From positions 58,002,427-58,066,426 of the forward strand of contig OZ038387.1 in assembly GCA_964036045.1 (NCBI GenBank): 64,000 bases of DNA, written 5' to 3'. Each line of letters opens with the position of its first letter. Position 1 is the first letter of the stretch. The notes below the pieces were generated by a model, which worked only from the letters and a program-made list of their open reading frames with translations, made no database searches and was not told the DNA's origin. The position numbers and the translations under genes are program-made. Source of the stretch: Eutreptiella sp. 'Long Island Sound 2002' (lineage: Eukaryota > Euglenozoa > Euglenophyceae > Eutreptiales > Eutreptiaceae). Positions 9,840 to 20,113 of this stretch are shown piece after piece.

Positions 9840-12800
9840 ATCTGCTCCAGGACGTGGGGATGTGTTTGCTGGAGGTAGTCGAGGGTCCGGAAGAAGCATC
9901 GCTGGATGCCGGGCATGTCCTCCTCTGTGAGGTGGGGGTAGTTTTGGGTGGGGGTGTGGGGGCCCGGCCATAGCAGCGTCATGAGGCGGGCTGCCACCAT
10001 GTACGGGCATAGTTGTGGGGTGGTGGGGCGTGGGGGGGTGGGTCCCCTGCGGTTTCGGGGGGCTTCCCTCTGCTGGGGGCGCAGCGTGACCACCCACACC
10101 CATCGGTCCGTGGGGATCCCCCAGGTCCGTTGGGTCCACTTGGCGAGGCAATACATTGCCCTACCAAGGCCCTGGCAGCTGCTGGGGATGGAGAGCAGCG
10201 TGTCCAGGAATTCGGGTTCCCACGTGCCCCAGATGTGGGGGTCGTCCGGGTCGTCCCCCCTGGCGTACGTGTCGGGGTCTGGGTTGTGTGGGGGGGGGGT
10301 GTAGTCGGCAGGGAGGAGGGAGTCGGTGCCGTGTACCACCCAGAGGTCTGTGGGTGCGTCGTAGGTGGTGCTGGAGAGGGTGTAGTGCAGATTGTACATG
10401 AGGGTCATGTACGTGGAGGGGGCTGGCTGCTGCTCGTCGGGGGTGGGGATGTCCCCCGGGACGTGGTGCCAGAAGTTGCTTAGGGAGGCCATCCGGGCTA
10501 CCCATGTTTCCCGCTCCCACTCTTTGGTGCTGTCGGGGGTGGCGTCGGTTGGGGGCTGGGCCATGTTGGGCTCGCGGTGGCGGGTGCGGCCCTGGGTGCT
10601 GTCCCGCTCCGGCACGGGGTGTCCGACCAGGTGTCGCCCCCAGTCGATGGGGGGCACCCAGATCCGGCTCCCCGTGGGGGGCGGGCTCTCGCCGTCTGGG
10701 GTGGCGCCGGGGGGGCGCTCGTGTCGGGCGACGTGGAGGAAGGCGTCGAAGAGGAAGTCTCTGACGCCTTCCCCCAGGGTGGCCGCCTGGACCAGGGTGG
10801 CCGCCCGGATGGGGGTGCTGGTGCCGGAGGTGCGGAGGTACAGCACGACGTCCTGTTCCCCGAGTCCCCGGAGGTGCTGCCGTACCGCTGCGGGGTTGTG
10901 TAGGGCGTAGGGTTCGGCCGGTGCGGCGACTGGTGGTGCGGGGTGTGATGGTGGGGGTGGTGTGGGTTGGGGGCTGTGGTCATCGTTGTCACGCGTGGGG
11001 TCCGGTGATGAGGTCTCTTGTGGCGGTCGCGGGAGGGGGGATTCGCGGTGGCGTGTGTCGGCGGGGGTATCGACGTCGATTGGCTGGTGCTGGCTGCCGC
11101 GTGTTGTGTCCGTGGCCTGGTCTCGGGGGGGGGGCGGGGGGGGGTGGTGTGGGGGTGGCGCTGTTGGTGGTGGGGGGGGCGGGGGTGGGTGTTGTGCTGG
11201 CTGGGGGTCTGGGCGTCCCTGTTGGTCGTGTGGGTGTTGCGTGTGTGCGCCGTGTGGCCCTTGCGGTTCTTGACTGGTTGTGGTGCCGGGGTGTGGGTGG
11301 GAGGCGGCCGCATGAGCGTCCGGGTGGGGCTGTGGTCCGTATGTAATGGGTGGCTGCTGGTGGATGGTGCTCGCTGGTATGGGGTGTGGGTGGGGGGGCT
11401 GCTGGTGGTGGTGGGATGGGGGGGGCGGGGGTGGTTGTTGTGCCGGCTGGGGGTCCGGGCGTCCCTGTGGGTCGTGTGGGTGTTGTGTGTGTGCGCCGTG
11501 TGGCCCTTGCGGTTCTTGACTTGTTGCGGTGCCGGGGTGCGGGTGGGAGGCGACCGCATGAGCCCCCGGGTGGGGCTGTGGTCCGTATGTGATGGGTGGC
11601 TGCTGGTGGATGGTGCTCGCTGGTATGGGGTGTGGGTGGGGGGGCTGTTGGTGGTGGTGGGGCGCTCCTACTAGGCCCTGGTGTTGCTGGTGTGCGTGTG
11701 CGGCTCCTCGCTGGTCCATGGGGGTGTACCGTGGCTCGTATGTCGTGGGCCCGTGTAGCGGGGGCGGCGGGTGGTGCTGGACCGCGTGGTGGTGGTGTGG
11801 AGGGTGTGCTGGTTGTGTGTGGTACCCCGGCGTTGGTGGGTGTGGTGGTAGGGGCTGGTGGTGGTGGAACACGTGATGGTGTGGTGCGGTGATGTGCGCT
11901 ATGTGGGGTGGGTGGTTCGCGGGGCCTGGTTGTGCTGGGGCGTGGTGGGGATGTAGCTGGTGGGGGTCGCTGTAGCTTGGGGGCATTAGGGGGTAGGGGT
12001 TGGGAGGGACGGGGGCGCGGTGGTGGTGTTGGTGGTGCCATGTCCCCTGGCTCTGCGCGTACGGTGGTCCTGGCATGGTGTGGACGTGTGTGGGCGGTGG
12101 TGGCTGACTGGGCTGCAGGGTTTGGGTGCTGCGGTACGGTGGTGGTGGTGGGCGTTGGTGGTGGTGGTGTTGTTGGTGTGCCCCGGGGGTCTGGGCGTGG
12201 GGCGGTGCGGTGTGGCTGGACCCGGGCCTTGGTCGGGGCGTCGCGCCCTGCTGGCGGGCGCGTTGGCGGGCCCCCTGACCTGTCTTGGTCTTCTTGGCCT
12301 GGTGGGTGTCGGGGGCGGGTGAACCCCCCTGTCCCCGTGGGGGCGACGGGGAGCAGGCGTGCCAGCGGTGTGCCTCTTGGAGGCTCGTCTTGAGGCCTCT
12401 GACGTAGGCCTCCTGGTCCGTGAGGCCCATCCGCGTGGCGGTGGCCTCGTCGGGGGCGGCCAGGTGGGCGTCCCGAAAAGACGCCCAGCCCTCCGGGGGC
12501 GTCTGTTGTGCGGGGTGGGGGTGGTGTGCCGGGTAGAGGAGTGCGCTGAGGGGGTAAGCTGTTCCCTTCCGTCGGCCGAGGGCGTTCGTGAACCGGCGGC
12601 ACGTGGTTCGGAGGTAGGCTGCTATCTCCTCTGGTGCCGTGTCGGCCCACGCTTCCGGCGTCAGGGCTGCTGCTTGGGGGGCCGGGAGTTGTGGGTCTGG
12701 GAGGTGTAGGTCTCGGTGGTTGAGGTATAGGGCGAGGAGGATGTGGCGGGCCGCCACGTTCAAGCCGCCTCCGCTGTGGCGTAGGGGTGGGCTGTGGGGG

Positions 12801-13179
12801 GGCAGGGGTGTGTTGCCCGCGGCCACGGCTATGGCCCATGCGTGGTCTGCCGCGTCCGCCACGTAGTACCCTCCCAGTTGGTCCCGGAGAGTGTCGGTGA
12901 GGTACCCGAAGAAGCTGGGGTGGCTGGCGGGGGGGGGTGCGGCTGGGGCCGCGGGCCGTTCGCGGTGGCGGGGGTTGAGGTCCCCGCAGTGGGGGCAGTG
13001 GGTGAGGGGGTGCGCGGCTCCCAGGCAGACCCAGTGGTCTGGGTTGCAGGGCAGGGCTGTCTGTGGTAGCCGCTGGCGAACGCAGAGGGGACATGCGGTG
13101 GCTGGTGGTTGGTGGTACCTGTGGACGGACGGCGGCGTGGGGGGATGAGGGCTGGTGGCGCGCGCATGCAGGTGGGAGA
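9821..13179 (-). CDS. LINE A upstream ORF tail plus His/Pro-rich ORF3
   Basis: One frame is open from the 5' truncation point to TAA at 9823-9821, about 1,119 codons. It begins with a Cys-pair region (about 13095-12970: CPLC, then CPHCGD) suggesting a zinc-binding module comparable to the Cys pairs near 40200-40300 in LINE B. A globular stretch to about 12330 follows, then a long His/Pro/Gln-rich segment (about 12200-11000) with an 82-residue tandem duplication. The C-terminal part has Trp-rich globular character. I recognise no known family. It may be the tail of the RT polyprotein fused to ORF3, since LINE B has a stop between comparable parts. Confidence 0.55.
11155..11650 (-). repeat. 246-bp in-frame tandem duplication in LINE A ORF3
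   Basis: The motif GGTTCT lies at 11265 and again at 11511, within copies 246 bp (82 codons) apart. Both encode a His/Gln/Pro segment with GPQPHP and SQEPQGPHGAHTQHPHD, differing at a few residues. The unit length divisible by three keeps the frame open. Confidence 0.85.
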
Positions 13180-13304
13180 GCAAAGGGTACCAAGGGTCCC
13201 GACCTGGGCAGGGGACTACCCCCAAACACGCCCACGCCCGTACCATGGAGAACGTGAAGGAGCTATTCTGGTGTGATGCCAGAGACGAGCAGGGCCACCT
13301 GCAG
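13180..13304 (+). repeat. 125-bp target-site duplication of LINE A, right copy
   Basis: Second copy of 6292-6416. Reading through one copy only restores the gag frame, because the added length of 6,888 bp is a multiple of three. Confidence 0.9.
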
Positions 13305-13880
13305 CACGCCTCTGACTGCGAGCAGCGAGACTGCTTCGTCGTCCAGGGGAAGCAGCAGGAGAAGAACACCGGCGCCAAAGCGAAGCTGCCGGATCATTAC
13401 CGCTGCACCATCACGTGTGCATTCTGCGGTAAGCGGAAGCACTACGAGGATGAGTGCTACCATAAGCAACGCCTATCGGCGAAGCTTAAGGGGGAAGATC
13501 CTGGCAAATGCTCAGGCAAAGGTGGAGGCAAGGCCAAAGGCAACGACTCCGGCAAGGGCAAGTCTAAAGGACGTGGCCAAGGTGGACAAGACAAGGGTCA
13601 AGGTGGACGAGGAGGAGGCGCTAACCGCCAGCCCGACAACAAGAACAAGGACAAGAACGGAGGCAACCCCAACCCTAATCCAGGGGGGAACTCTGAGCCC
13701 TCTGGAGGGCAGTCTGGACCTACCACACGCTCACAGACGCAGGCCCAGCAAGAACAAGGAGCCAAGCGTGAGCATGAAGGTGGTGATGACGGCAACGCTA
13801 AGAAGAGGAGCCGTTTCATGAGGATGGCCCGCAAATTGCGGAACAAGGGGTTCGAGGTGACCTGTCCCGCGGAATTCTGA
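13305..13880 (+). CDS. gag: G1 gag, 3' portion with CCHC zinc knuckle
   Basis: Continues gag beyond LINE A in the same frame. The nucleocapsid zinc knuckle is CAFCGKRKHYEDEC at about 13416-13458, the C-X2-C-X4-H-X4-C pattern that binds element RNA. It is followed by a Lys/Gly-rich low-complexity stretch (about 13490-13680) and a basic C-terminus. G2 Gag has the counterpart CGYCGKRRHYEDEC. The frame ends at TGA 13878-13880, and pol continues in the same frame. Confidence 0.88.
   Translation, partial: HASDCEQRDCFVVQGKQQEKNTGAKAKLPDHYRCTITCAFCGKRKHYEDECYHKQRLSAKLKGEDPGKCSGKGGGKAKGNDSGKGKSKGRGQGGQDKGQGGRGGGANRQPDNKNKDKNGGNPNPNPGGNSEPSGGQSGPTTRSQTQAQQEQGAKREHEGGDDGNAKKRSRFMRMARKLRNKGFEVTCPAEF
13878..13880 (+). 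other. In-frame UGA between gag and pol, possible readthrough stop
   Basis: TGA is followed directly by CGG, and the open frame continues without change of phase through an unbroken linker into protease. UGA-CGG is a context used for translational readthrough in some plant RNA viruses. In G2 the equivalent position, in the protease frame, has TAG followed by GGG. A stop at this spot in both relatives suggests that Gag:Gag-Pol ratio is set by readthrough. No experimental support is visible here. Confidence 0.45.
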
Positions 13881-16740
13881 CGGGGACGCTCTGGTGGCAC
13901 CCAAGACCTGGTGTTTTGGGTACGTATCGGACTAGGGGGACGCGAATACCTGGGGGTACTGGATACTGGCGCCACAACATCTATAGTGGCCAAGAAAATT
14001 TTACCTTGTCGGAGCCTGAAGAACACCATGACCACCGCCGCTATACGCATGGGGGATGGACATGTGGTGCACAGCTGCGGGGACTGTGAAGTGGAGGTAC
14101 CTATGGGCTCCAGGACTATCGCCCATCGGTTCTATGTGATGGACACTGATGCCTTCGACTTTGTACTGGGGACTGACTTCTTCGTGCAGCACTCCCAGAT
14201 ACAATCCCTGACGCTGCAAGCGCCCTACCTCCTCTACGTGGACCACGGCAGTGGCAGAGAGTCTGTGCCACTGGAGCAGTCGGAACATACCTCGAGTTAC
14301 GTGAGGCTATCGAAGGAGGAGCCCTCTAACATGATGGCGGCCTCCAAAACTGAGGACTATCAACTATTGGGGGAAGTCCTAGACCAAGGTCTGAAGGAGT
14401 TGGGTTACTCTCGAGAAGACCTGAGTGTGGAATTGTTCGCCAGCGACAAGCAACATGTACTGGACCTATACTGCAGCAAGGGGAAGAACTGCAGCTACAA
14501 ATTTTACTGGCCCTCTTTCGGGATGGCCTACGGGAATCCCAGATTCAGCGAACTGGGGAAGGTGCTGACCAAGGTGGCCTTGGAACGTTCCCGTATGGTC
14601 CTGTGCTCCCCCCATTGGGGAGCCCATGGGGGCAACGAGTACTGGCGAAACCTCCTGGACAGGCTGACTATCAGCTCTGTTCGTTTGCCTGATGAGGCCA
14701 TCTACGTGCCTCTGGGACGCAAAACGCCCATCCGGAAGCCCGGATGGGGGAGTATGCTAAGGATGGTGGACGGAGGTCTTACCTCCATTCCCTGGGAGGA
14801 TCTGGACCCGACTCTGGTCCAGGCTATACAACGAGAAAGCGATGGACTCACCTTGGGTGACTTGAAGGATCGCCTACGACCTCAAGATGCTGTTGAGACT
14901 ACACCCGGAGGAGATGAGTACGTCGTGACTGACACCAACGCCCCCAACTCTCCCTGCCATGTACCTGTTCCCGATGGAGTCTCCGAGTGTGGACTATCTG
15001 AGCTACCTGGCTCTATCCACTCGGAAGACGAAACTGAGCACGACGCCTTCTTCGTGCAGACCTGTGTGGAGGAAGTGGAGAACGCCGAGTACGTCGTCCC
15101 ACTAAAACCCCTACTCTCCATGAGGGTGGAAGACCCCGTGGATGAGGAGCTGGACCCTCGATCCAGGCTCAGGGAGTATGTGGATTCCAAGAGGAAGTTG
15201 GTGGCGAAAAAGCTATGCTACGCGAAGCCTGCCCGCAGCTCATGGCCACTGAAGCAAGGACGTATGGGAGACCTATCCCAATTGAAGGAGGACCTCGAAC
15301 AGAAGATCACCACCTGGCAAAGGGAGGTGGATCTTAAGCTCATGAAGAGCGTGTGGGGCGCCCATGTGAGGACCCCAGAGGAGGACGACCTCTCGGAGGA
15401 ATGTGTATGTGAACCCCCTCGAGCGTGCCTATGTTGCCATCGTCCACCGGAGATGGTCGAACAAGACCTTCTATATGCCTACCAAGGGCTGAAGGATACT
15501 ACCACAGGCGAAGAGTCGGTGGAGGACCACCTCCCGACGTCTATTCAGGGGGCAAGCAACTTACACTCTGACGAGGACATGGAGGACAAGATCAAGGTAT
15601 TGGACCCGCGGGTACAGAAGCTGATAAGGACCTATCTGGAGGTGTTCGGAGAACTACCTCCTCCAGCCTCATGTGACAAGCTGGTACAGATGGACCTCAA
15701 GCTCAAACCCGAGTTCGTGGGTCACAAGATCCGGAGGAGACCCTATCCAGCTCCTAAAGAGCAGGCTGACGAGATTGAGCGACAGATACAAGAATGTATC
15801 GACGCTGGCCTAGTACTGGAGTACAAGGACGGGGACTACCCCCTACACTGCAGCCCCTGTTTCCTGGTGGCTAAACCTGGGTCTACAGCCAAACGGCTGG
15901 TGGTGGACTATGGAGAGCTGAACAAGAAGACGTTGAACCACTCAGGGTCCATTCCCAATATGGAGTCTACCCTGGAGAAGATAGCCTCCTGCTGCTACAA
16001 GACCAAGATGGACAAGCGAAGCGGATTCTGGCAAGTGGACCTGACGCCCAACGCACAGGAACTACTGGCCTTCATCACCCCTCAGGGGAGGGTGTTCAAG
16101 TGGAAGGTCATGCCGTTTGGCGTGGCTAACGCACCCGCTCTATTCCAAGAGCTGATGAACAAGATCTTGTCCATCCTACGAAGGAGACCTAAGGTGCAGG
16201 AGCTCATATCCCGTGGTGCCCAGATGGAGGCTCACATTGACGATGTATGCCTCGGGACCAATACCCAGGAGGATCACCTAATCATCTTTGGTGAGTTCTT
16301 TGCGGTCTGCCAGGAGAACCACACACGACTCAAGCTGGAGAAGTGTGAGTTCATGCAGGAGACCATGCAGTACCTGGGGTTTGACGTTGGCTATGGGTGG
16401 TGGACCCCAGCGGCCTCTAAGGCCAAACCCCTGATGGATGCCAAGGTACGACACGAAGATCCCAAGAAAGGACTTCATGATGTACGCAGTTTCATTGGGG
16501 CGTGCAACTTCTATCGCTGCCACATCAAGAACTTCACCTATACCAGCGCCGTTCTAACGGACTTGATCAAGAAGAGTACTACTTGGCGCTGGGGCCCACA
16601 AGAGCAACAAGCGTTTGACGAGCTCAAAGACAAGGTAGCCAACGCTAAGTGCTTGGGCGTGCCTAGGGCACAAGGGAAGATTGTCCTGGTGACCGACGCC
16701 AGCAATGTGGGCGGCGGTGGAACGTTGTTCCAATGGCAAG
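13881..16740 (+). CDS. pol: G1 pol, 5' portion: protease, NPPF-type domain, RT
   Basis: Polyprotein for reverse transcription, in frame with gag. Numbering from an ATG-like start at 13911: aspartic protease with VLDTGATTSIVA (DTG at about 13962); an extra domain at about 14352-14735 with VELFAS, then NPRF where G2 has NPPF; a long acidic linker; then RT from about 15580. RT has KRLVVDYGELNKKT, SGFWQVDL, PFGVANAPALFQ and the catalytic box HIDD (16233-16244) in place of YxDD. The frame reaches the RNase H boundary (VTDAS) and is interrupted at 16740 by G2, resuming at 28033. No stop or frameshift is seen. Confidence 0.9.
16736..16740. repeat. Target-site duplication of G2, left copy (GCAAG)
   Basis: GCAAG at 16736-16740 recurs at 28028-28032, immediately outside the two G2 LTRs. 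Confidence 0.85.
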
Positions 16741-17452
16741 AGAAAGATGTCCTTGAATTATGCCCTAGGTCTTTTGATGTATTCCTGCAGGTTTTGTAGT
16801 TGAAAACCCCAGACCAAAGCAGCAAGTAGAGCAAGGACTGAATGTGGATCGAATCAATGATTGGTTTTGGAATCCAGTGTAACACAGAAGGGCTGCAGAT
16901 AGACAAAGCAGGTATATGCACATAGATTCAATCACAAATGGATAATACAAAAGGTTTTATATGAAAATTGGTCAGACTCTAGCCTCAGAGGTTGCAATAG
17001 GCACTTCATGTGCACTCTTTTGGGTGAAATGGTGCTGGTTAGGACTGAGGGGCATAGATGTCAGGACCACACAGAAAATGACTTGGCCAAGCAACTGAAT
17101 TCAGAAACAGTTACAAAGTAGGACCGCAATACGTGGTAGAAACAATTGAGTATAGGGGTCTTGGGGTGGGAGACCACTTAGGCTTAACCTCCAAGGCCAA
17201 CAAGCATGAAATGCCTGATTTATTTTGGTATGTCCTCCATGAAGGAAGGTACCTCTGCTCAGTTGAGTGGTAGGGGTGAACTTCATGGGGGGGCTAGGGT
17301 CACAACCCTAGTTACTTTGAGAAAGTGTACTTTAGGCAACAAAAGAGAGATAAAAACACTTAAGTTTGTCTCAGCATCAACAAAGGGTTTTAAGGGGGGC
17401 TTAGCCTGGATCAAGCCCTCCAAGAAAGACATGGCAGTGACTTTTTCTTACT
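16741..17452 (-). repeat. 3' LTR of G2 (712 bp)
   Basis: Matches 27316-28027 over its full length. On the element strand it starts AGTAAGAAAAAGTC and ends CATCTTTCT. Outer flank is the GCAAG duplication; inner flank is the 3' non-coding region. Confidence 0.95.
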
Positions 17453-20113
17453 CCTCCCTGGAGTACTAGTTAGCTAAGCTAGTAGGACCAAGGAAAAAGG
17501 CTCAAATTCTCCCAAAATTATCTCAAAAAATGCATTAAACTTACCAAAAACATCCTCATCACTTCAAAGAAGCCTATCACACTGTAGGGACCCTTGAAAA
17601 ACAGTGTAATGTACCGTGAATGATGTCCCTTCGAAGGGGCATTCCTCAAAAGTCGCCGGCGTGCGGCGAAAACTTTTGGAAAAAGTTTGGGGGCAGTGGG
17701 AATTGAACCCAGGACTCCCTCCCTAGAGCACATGTGCTTGCCCACTAGGGTACAGTCGAACGCTCTAATGCGGACGGCTATCGCTGTATAAACAACGTTT
17801 TAGTAAACGTCCTGACCAAAGGCCAGGGCGGAGCAATACTCCTAATGGAGGACACAAACCCCCAGGGGCTGGAAAAAATAGAAAATGTAACCAGCAGGGA
17901 GTGATTCCTGCGGTTTAGCGGAAGGGGTTGCGGTTTAGTAAGTGAAATTGTTGAAAATCGACGAAACCACGCGGGAAATCGTCATTTTTACACATAACTT
18001 AAAGTCGCAGACAAGCGCAAAGGAAGCGGACGCCAAGAAAAGGGTTGCGCAAGCGTAAACGGCTTTTGGAAAAGAAGGTATGAGACGTAGTTTTTAAAGT
18101 TTTAAAGAAAATTTTTGCACAGTTGCATCAAAGTTTTTATAAACTTCAGAGTCAAGCATTCAAAATCAGCCCACACCACAGACCAGTTCAACAACCCATC
18201 TCTCAGGTATGTCTGTGTCACCTCACACTCACGCATTGCGTTCGTGTTGGTTGTTTCGTCAAAACGTTAGGGTTGTCAACGCGGTGCTCGTTGGGGGGTC
18301 GGGTGTTCTCCTCTCGTGCTCTGCACAGGTAAAAGCAGGAATGAAAGGTATGTGATGCGAATGGAGCGCGCAGCGCGCACGTACGGTTAGAATATGCGCT
18401 GTGCTCGAGATGCATGTGCCTAATCGAGGCATTCACACGCTGTGACGCTTTACCTGTATCCGAAATTCACCCTTGTTTTCTTCTTCACAGGTAAGACAAA
18501 AAGCGTTTGTTCGTGTGCGGCCATGGCGTTAAAGTTGAGTTGCTTAAAACGCTTAGGTTTGTTTCGTGTTCCTTCCAATTCGGCATTCACACGATGCATG
18601 GTGAGTAAGGTAGGTTAGCCCAGGAGGAGCTCACCTCCTGGTAGAGTCAGTGGTTCAGCCTCCCTTCCCTGCGTGCACATGATGCATTAAAGGGTAGGCC
18701 ACACGAATTGCGCACGGTAAACCTTGTTTAGGTTACTCAGAGGCTCCTCTGTACGTTCCTTAAGAGAACCCGAGGAGTTTCTTAAAGCTTGCTTGCTTGA
18801 CAGGGGTAGCTGATCCGTCAGCGTGTTTGCGAACAGTGTATTATAGGTCACACTGAGAAGGGTATAATACCTGGAGTGTGGCTTGGTTCCTCCGTCGCAA
18901 ACACCCCTTCATCTGCCTCTTTTGTACAGGTGGGAGAGGTTCAGGGTGATTGGTGCACGCAGCAGCTGCCTTCGGCGGCTACCATTTTTCTGCCCCAGCA
19001 AAACAGGGGCGCTGATCACAAATCAAATCACTGTGCCTCAGCCAGTCCTGGCGAGGGCAGTTCGACCTCAACGACATCTGCGCTGTGCACGCAACAAGAG
19101 CACCCCTTCCCTCCAAGCCCTAGCAGGGGAAACGCGTTGTGGCGTCCCCTGTTAGGCCACAGCTGCTTAGGAGCGCTGTGTTCTCTTGTCCTCTTCACAG
19201 GAGGGCCATTAGGGCCTGCGTGAACATCGACAGCAGCACCCAGTAGCGTGTGTAGGGGTTAGGGTCAGCAGGCCTGGCAGGAGGTGAGTGCAAGTGATGA
19301 GTGCTCACCCTGCCTTCGAAGGCCGGTGCTGGCGTTAGTGAGTGTAGTGTAGTGGTGTCTCCTGTCCCGCGTGCTTTTCCTCGTGGGCAGGGGAGTGCGT
19401 TAGCTTTTGGCCTGTAGCAAAACTGGGCGTTTTGTATGCCCTTAGCACACTTGGCCACCCTACCCCTCTTAGTAGGTAGGGCTTTTGCCGTCTTACCCCA
19501 AGGATAGGCGCCAGCACAGAAATTGGGCGCCATAGGAGTGGTAATAGTACCTGATTAGGACCTTCGGTCCGACGTCAGCGAAGCCCGGTCTCCGGGAGCC
19601 ACGCTGGGGAGAGAAGTGAGACACATACAGACATACGTAGCACACTTAGGGGTATGGTAAACCCTGTAAGGAAGGGTAGAACCCCATGGGTCTGGACCAG
19701 TCAGGGGTCCTAACTGTGGGCTCGCTTGTCCCCAAGGAGGGAAGACACACCTTGCCTCATAACACCTTGCTTGTCATTCCCCCCTTGTGTAGTAAGCCCC
19801 TGTTCTTGGTTGGCTCACCAAGGTCATTACATTAGGGCAGTACCCATGCAACACCTGGTCAACAAGGCAAACACCCGCTGGGTGGCTGCAATCCTGATAA
19901 GCGGCCACCTGGCTCACGCTGGAAACCATAGGCATGGGTAGTAGTCTGTGAAAAACCAATGGCCTTCGGCCAGGGAGTGGTTGTCACGGGGGGCTAACGG
20001 TCCTGTCCTGCGATGCAATGCGGGGCAACTGTGACAACTGCTCTTACACCTATACTCAGGCACGACTGCAGAAGAGTGCTCACTGCACCTGTCAGTAGAC
20101 TGACACAGGGAAA
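17453..20113 (-). other. G2 3' non-coding region between integrase and 3' LTR
   Basis: About 2.66 kb with no convincing ORF on either strand. Several blocks are conserved with the G1 region at 30102-32352 in inverted orientation. One is CCAATTTCTGTGCTGGCGC (near 19505-19530 here, near 30270 in G1); another is the block around 18730-18930, which matches G1 30900-31090. On the + strand there is a series of pyrimidine tract plus AG|GT junctions (18206, 18328, 18490, 18929) and a pyrimidine-AG at 19200, two of which recur in G1. A tRNA-like module lies at 17699-17752. Confidence 0.65.
17699..17752 (-). other. tRNA-like A and B boxes in the G2 3' region
   Basis: On the - strand, TACCCTAGTGG (17752-17742) approximates an A box. 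About 32 bases further, GGTTCAATTCC (17709-17699) is the same B-box variant as in the G1 LTR, again preceded by CCTG. The whole resembles the G1 LTR module (3889-3976) but has weaker stems. It could be a tRNA-derived SINE remnant. Confidence 0.4.

Larger units (their letters stand above)
6417..13179 (-). mobile_element. LINE A, 5'-truncated non-LTR retrotransposon
   Basis: A 6,763-bp insertion in G1 gag, oriented on the - strand. It lacks endonuclease and RT and starts within the C-terminal part of a large ORF, as expected from 5' truncation during target-primed reverse transcription. In element order it has the tail of an upstream ORF with Cys-pair motifs, a His/Pro-rich ORF3, an overlapping ORF4, a 2-kb 3' UTR with one 65-bp unit, homopolymer A tracts, and a terminal CTAC-type tail (6417-6436 on the + strand). 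Its 3' end is shared with the element at 1-3057, and ORF4 is shared with LINE B. Confidence 0.85.

Noticed and set aside
19240-19275. Telomere-like GGGGTTAGGG
   Set aside because: A single occurrence without tandem repetition.
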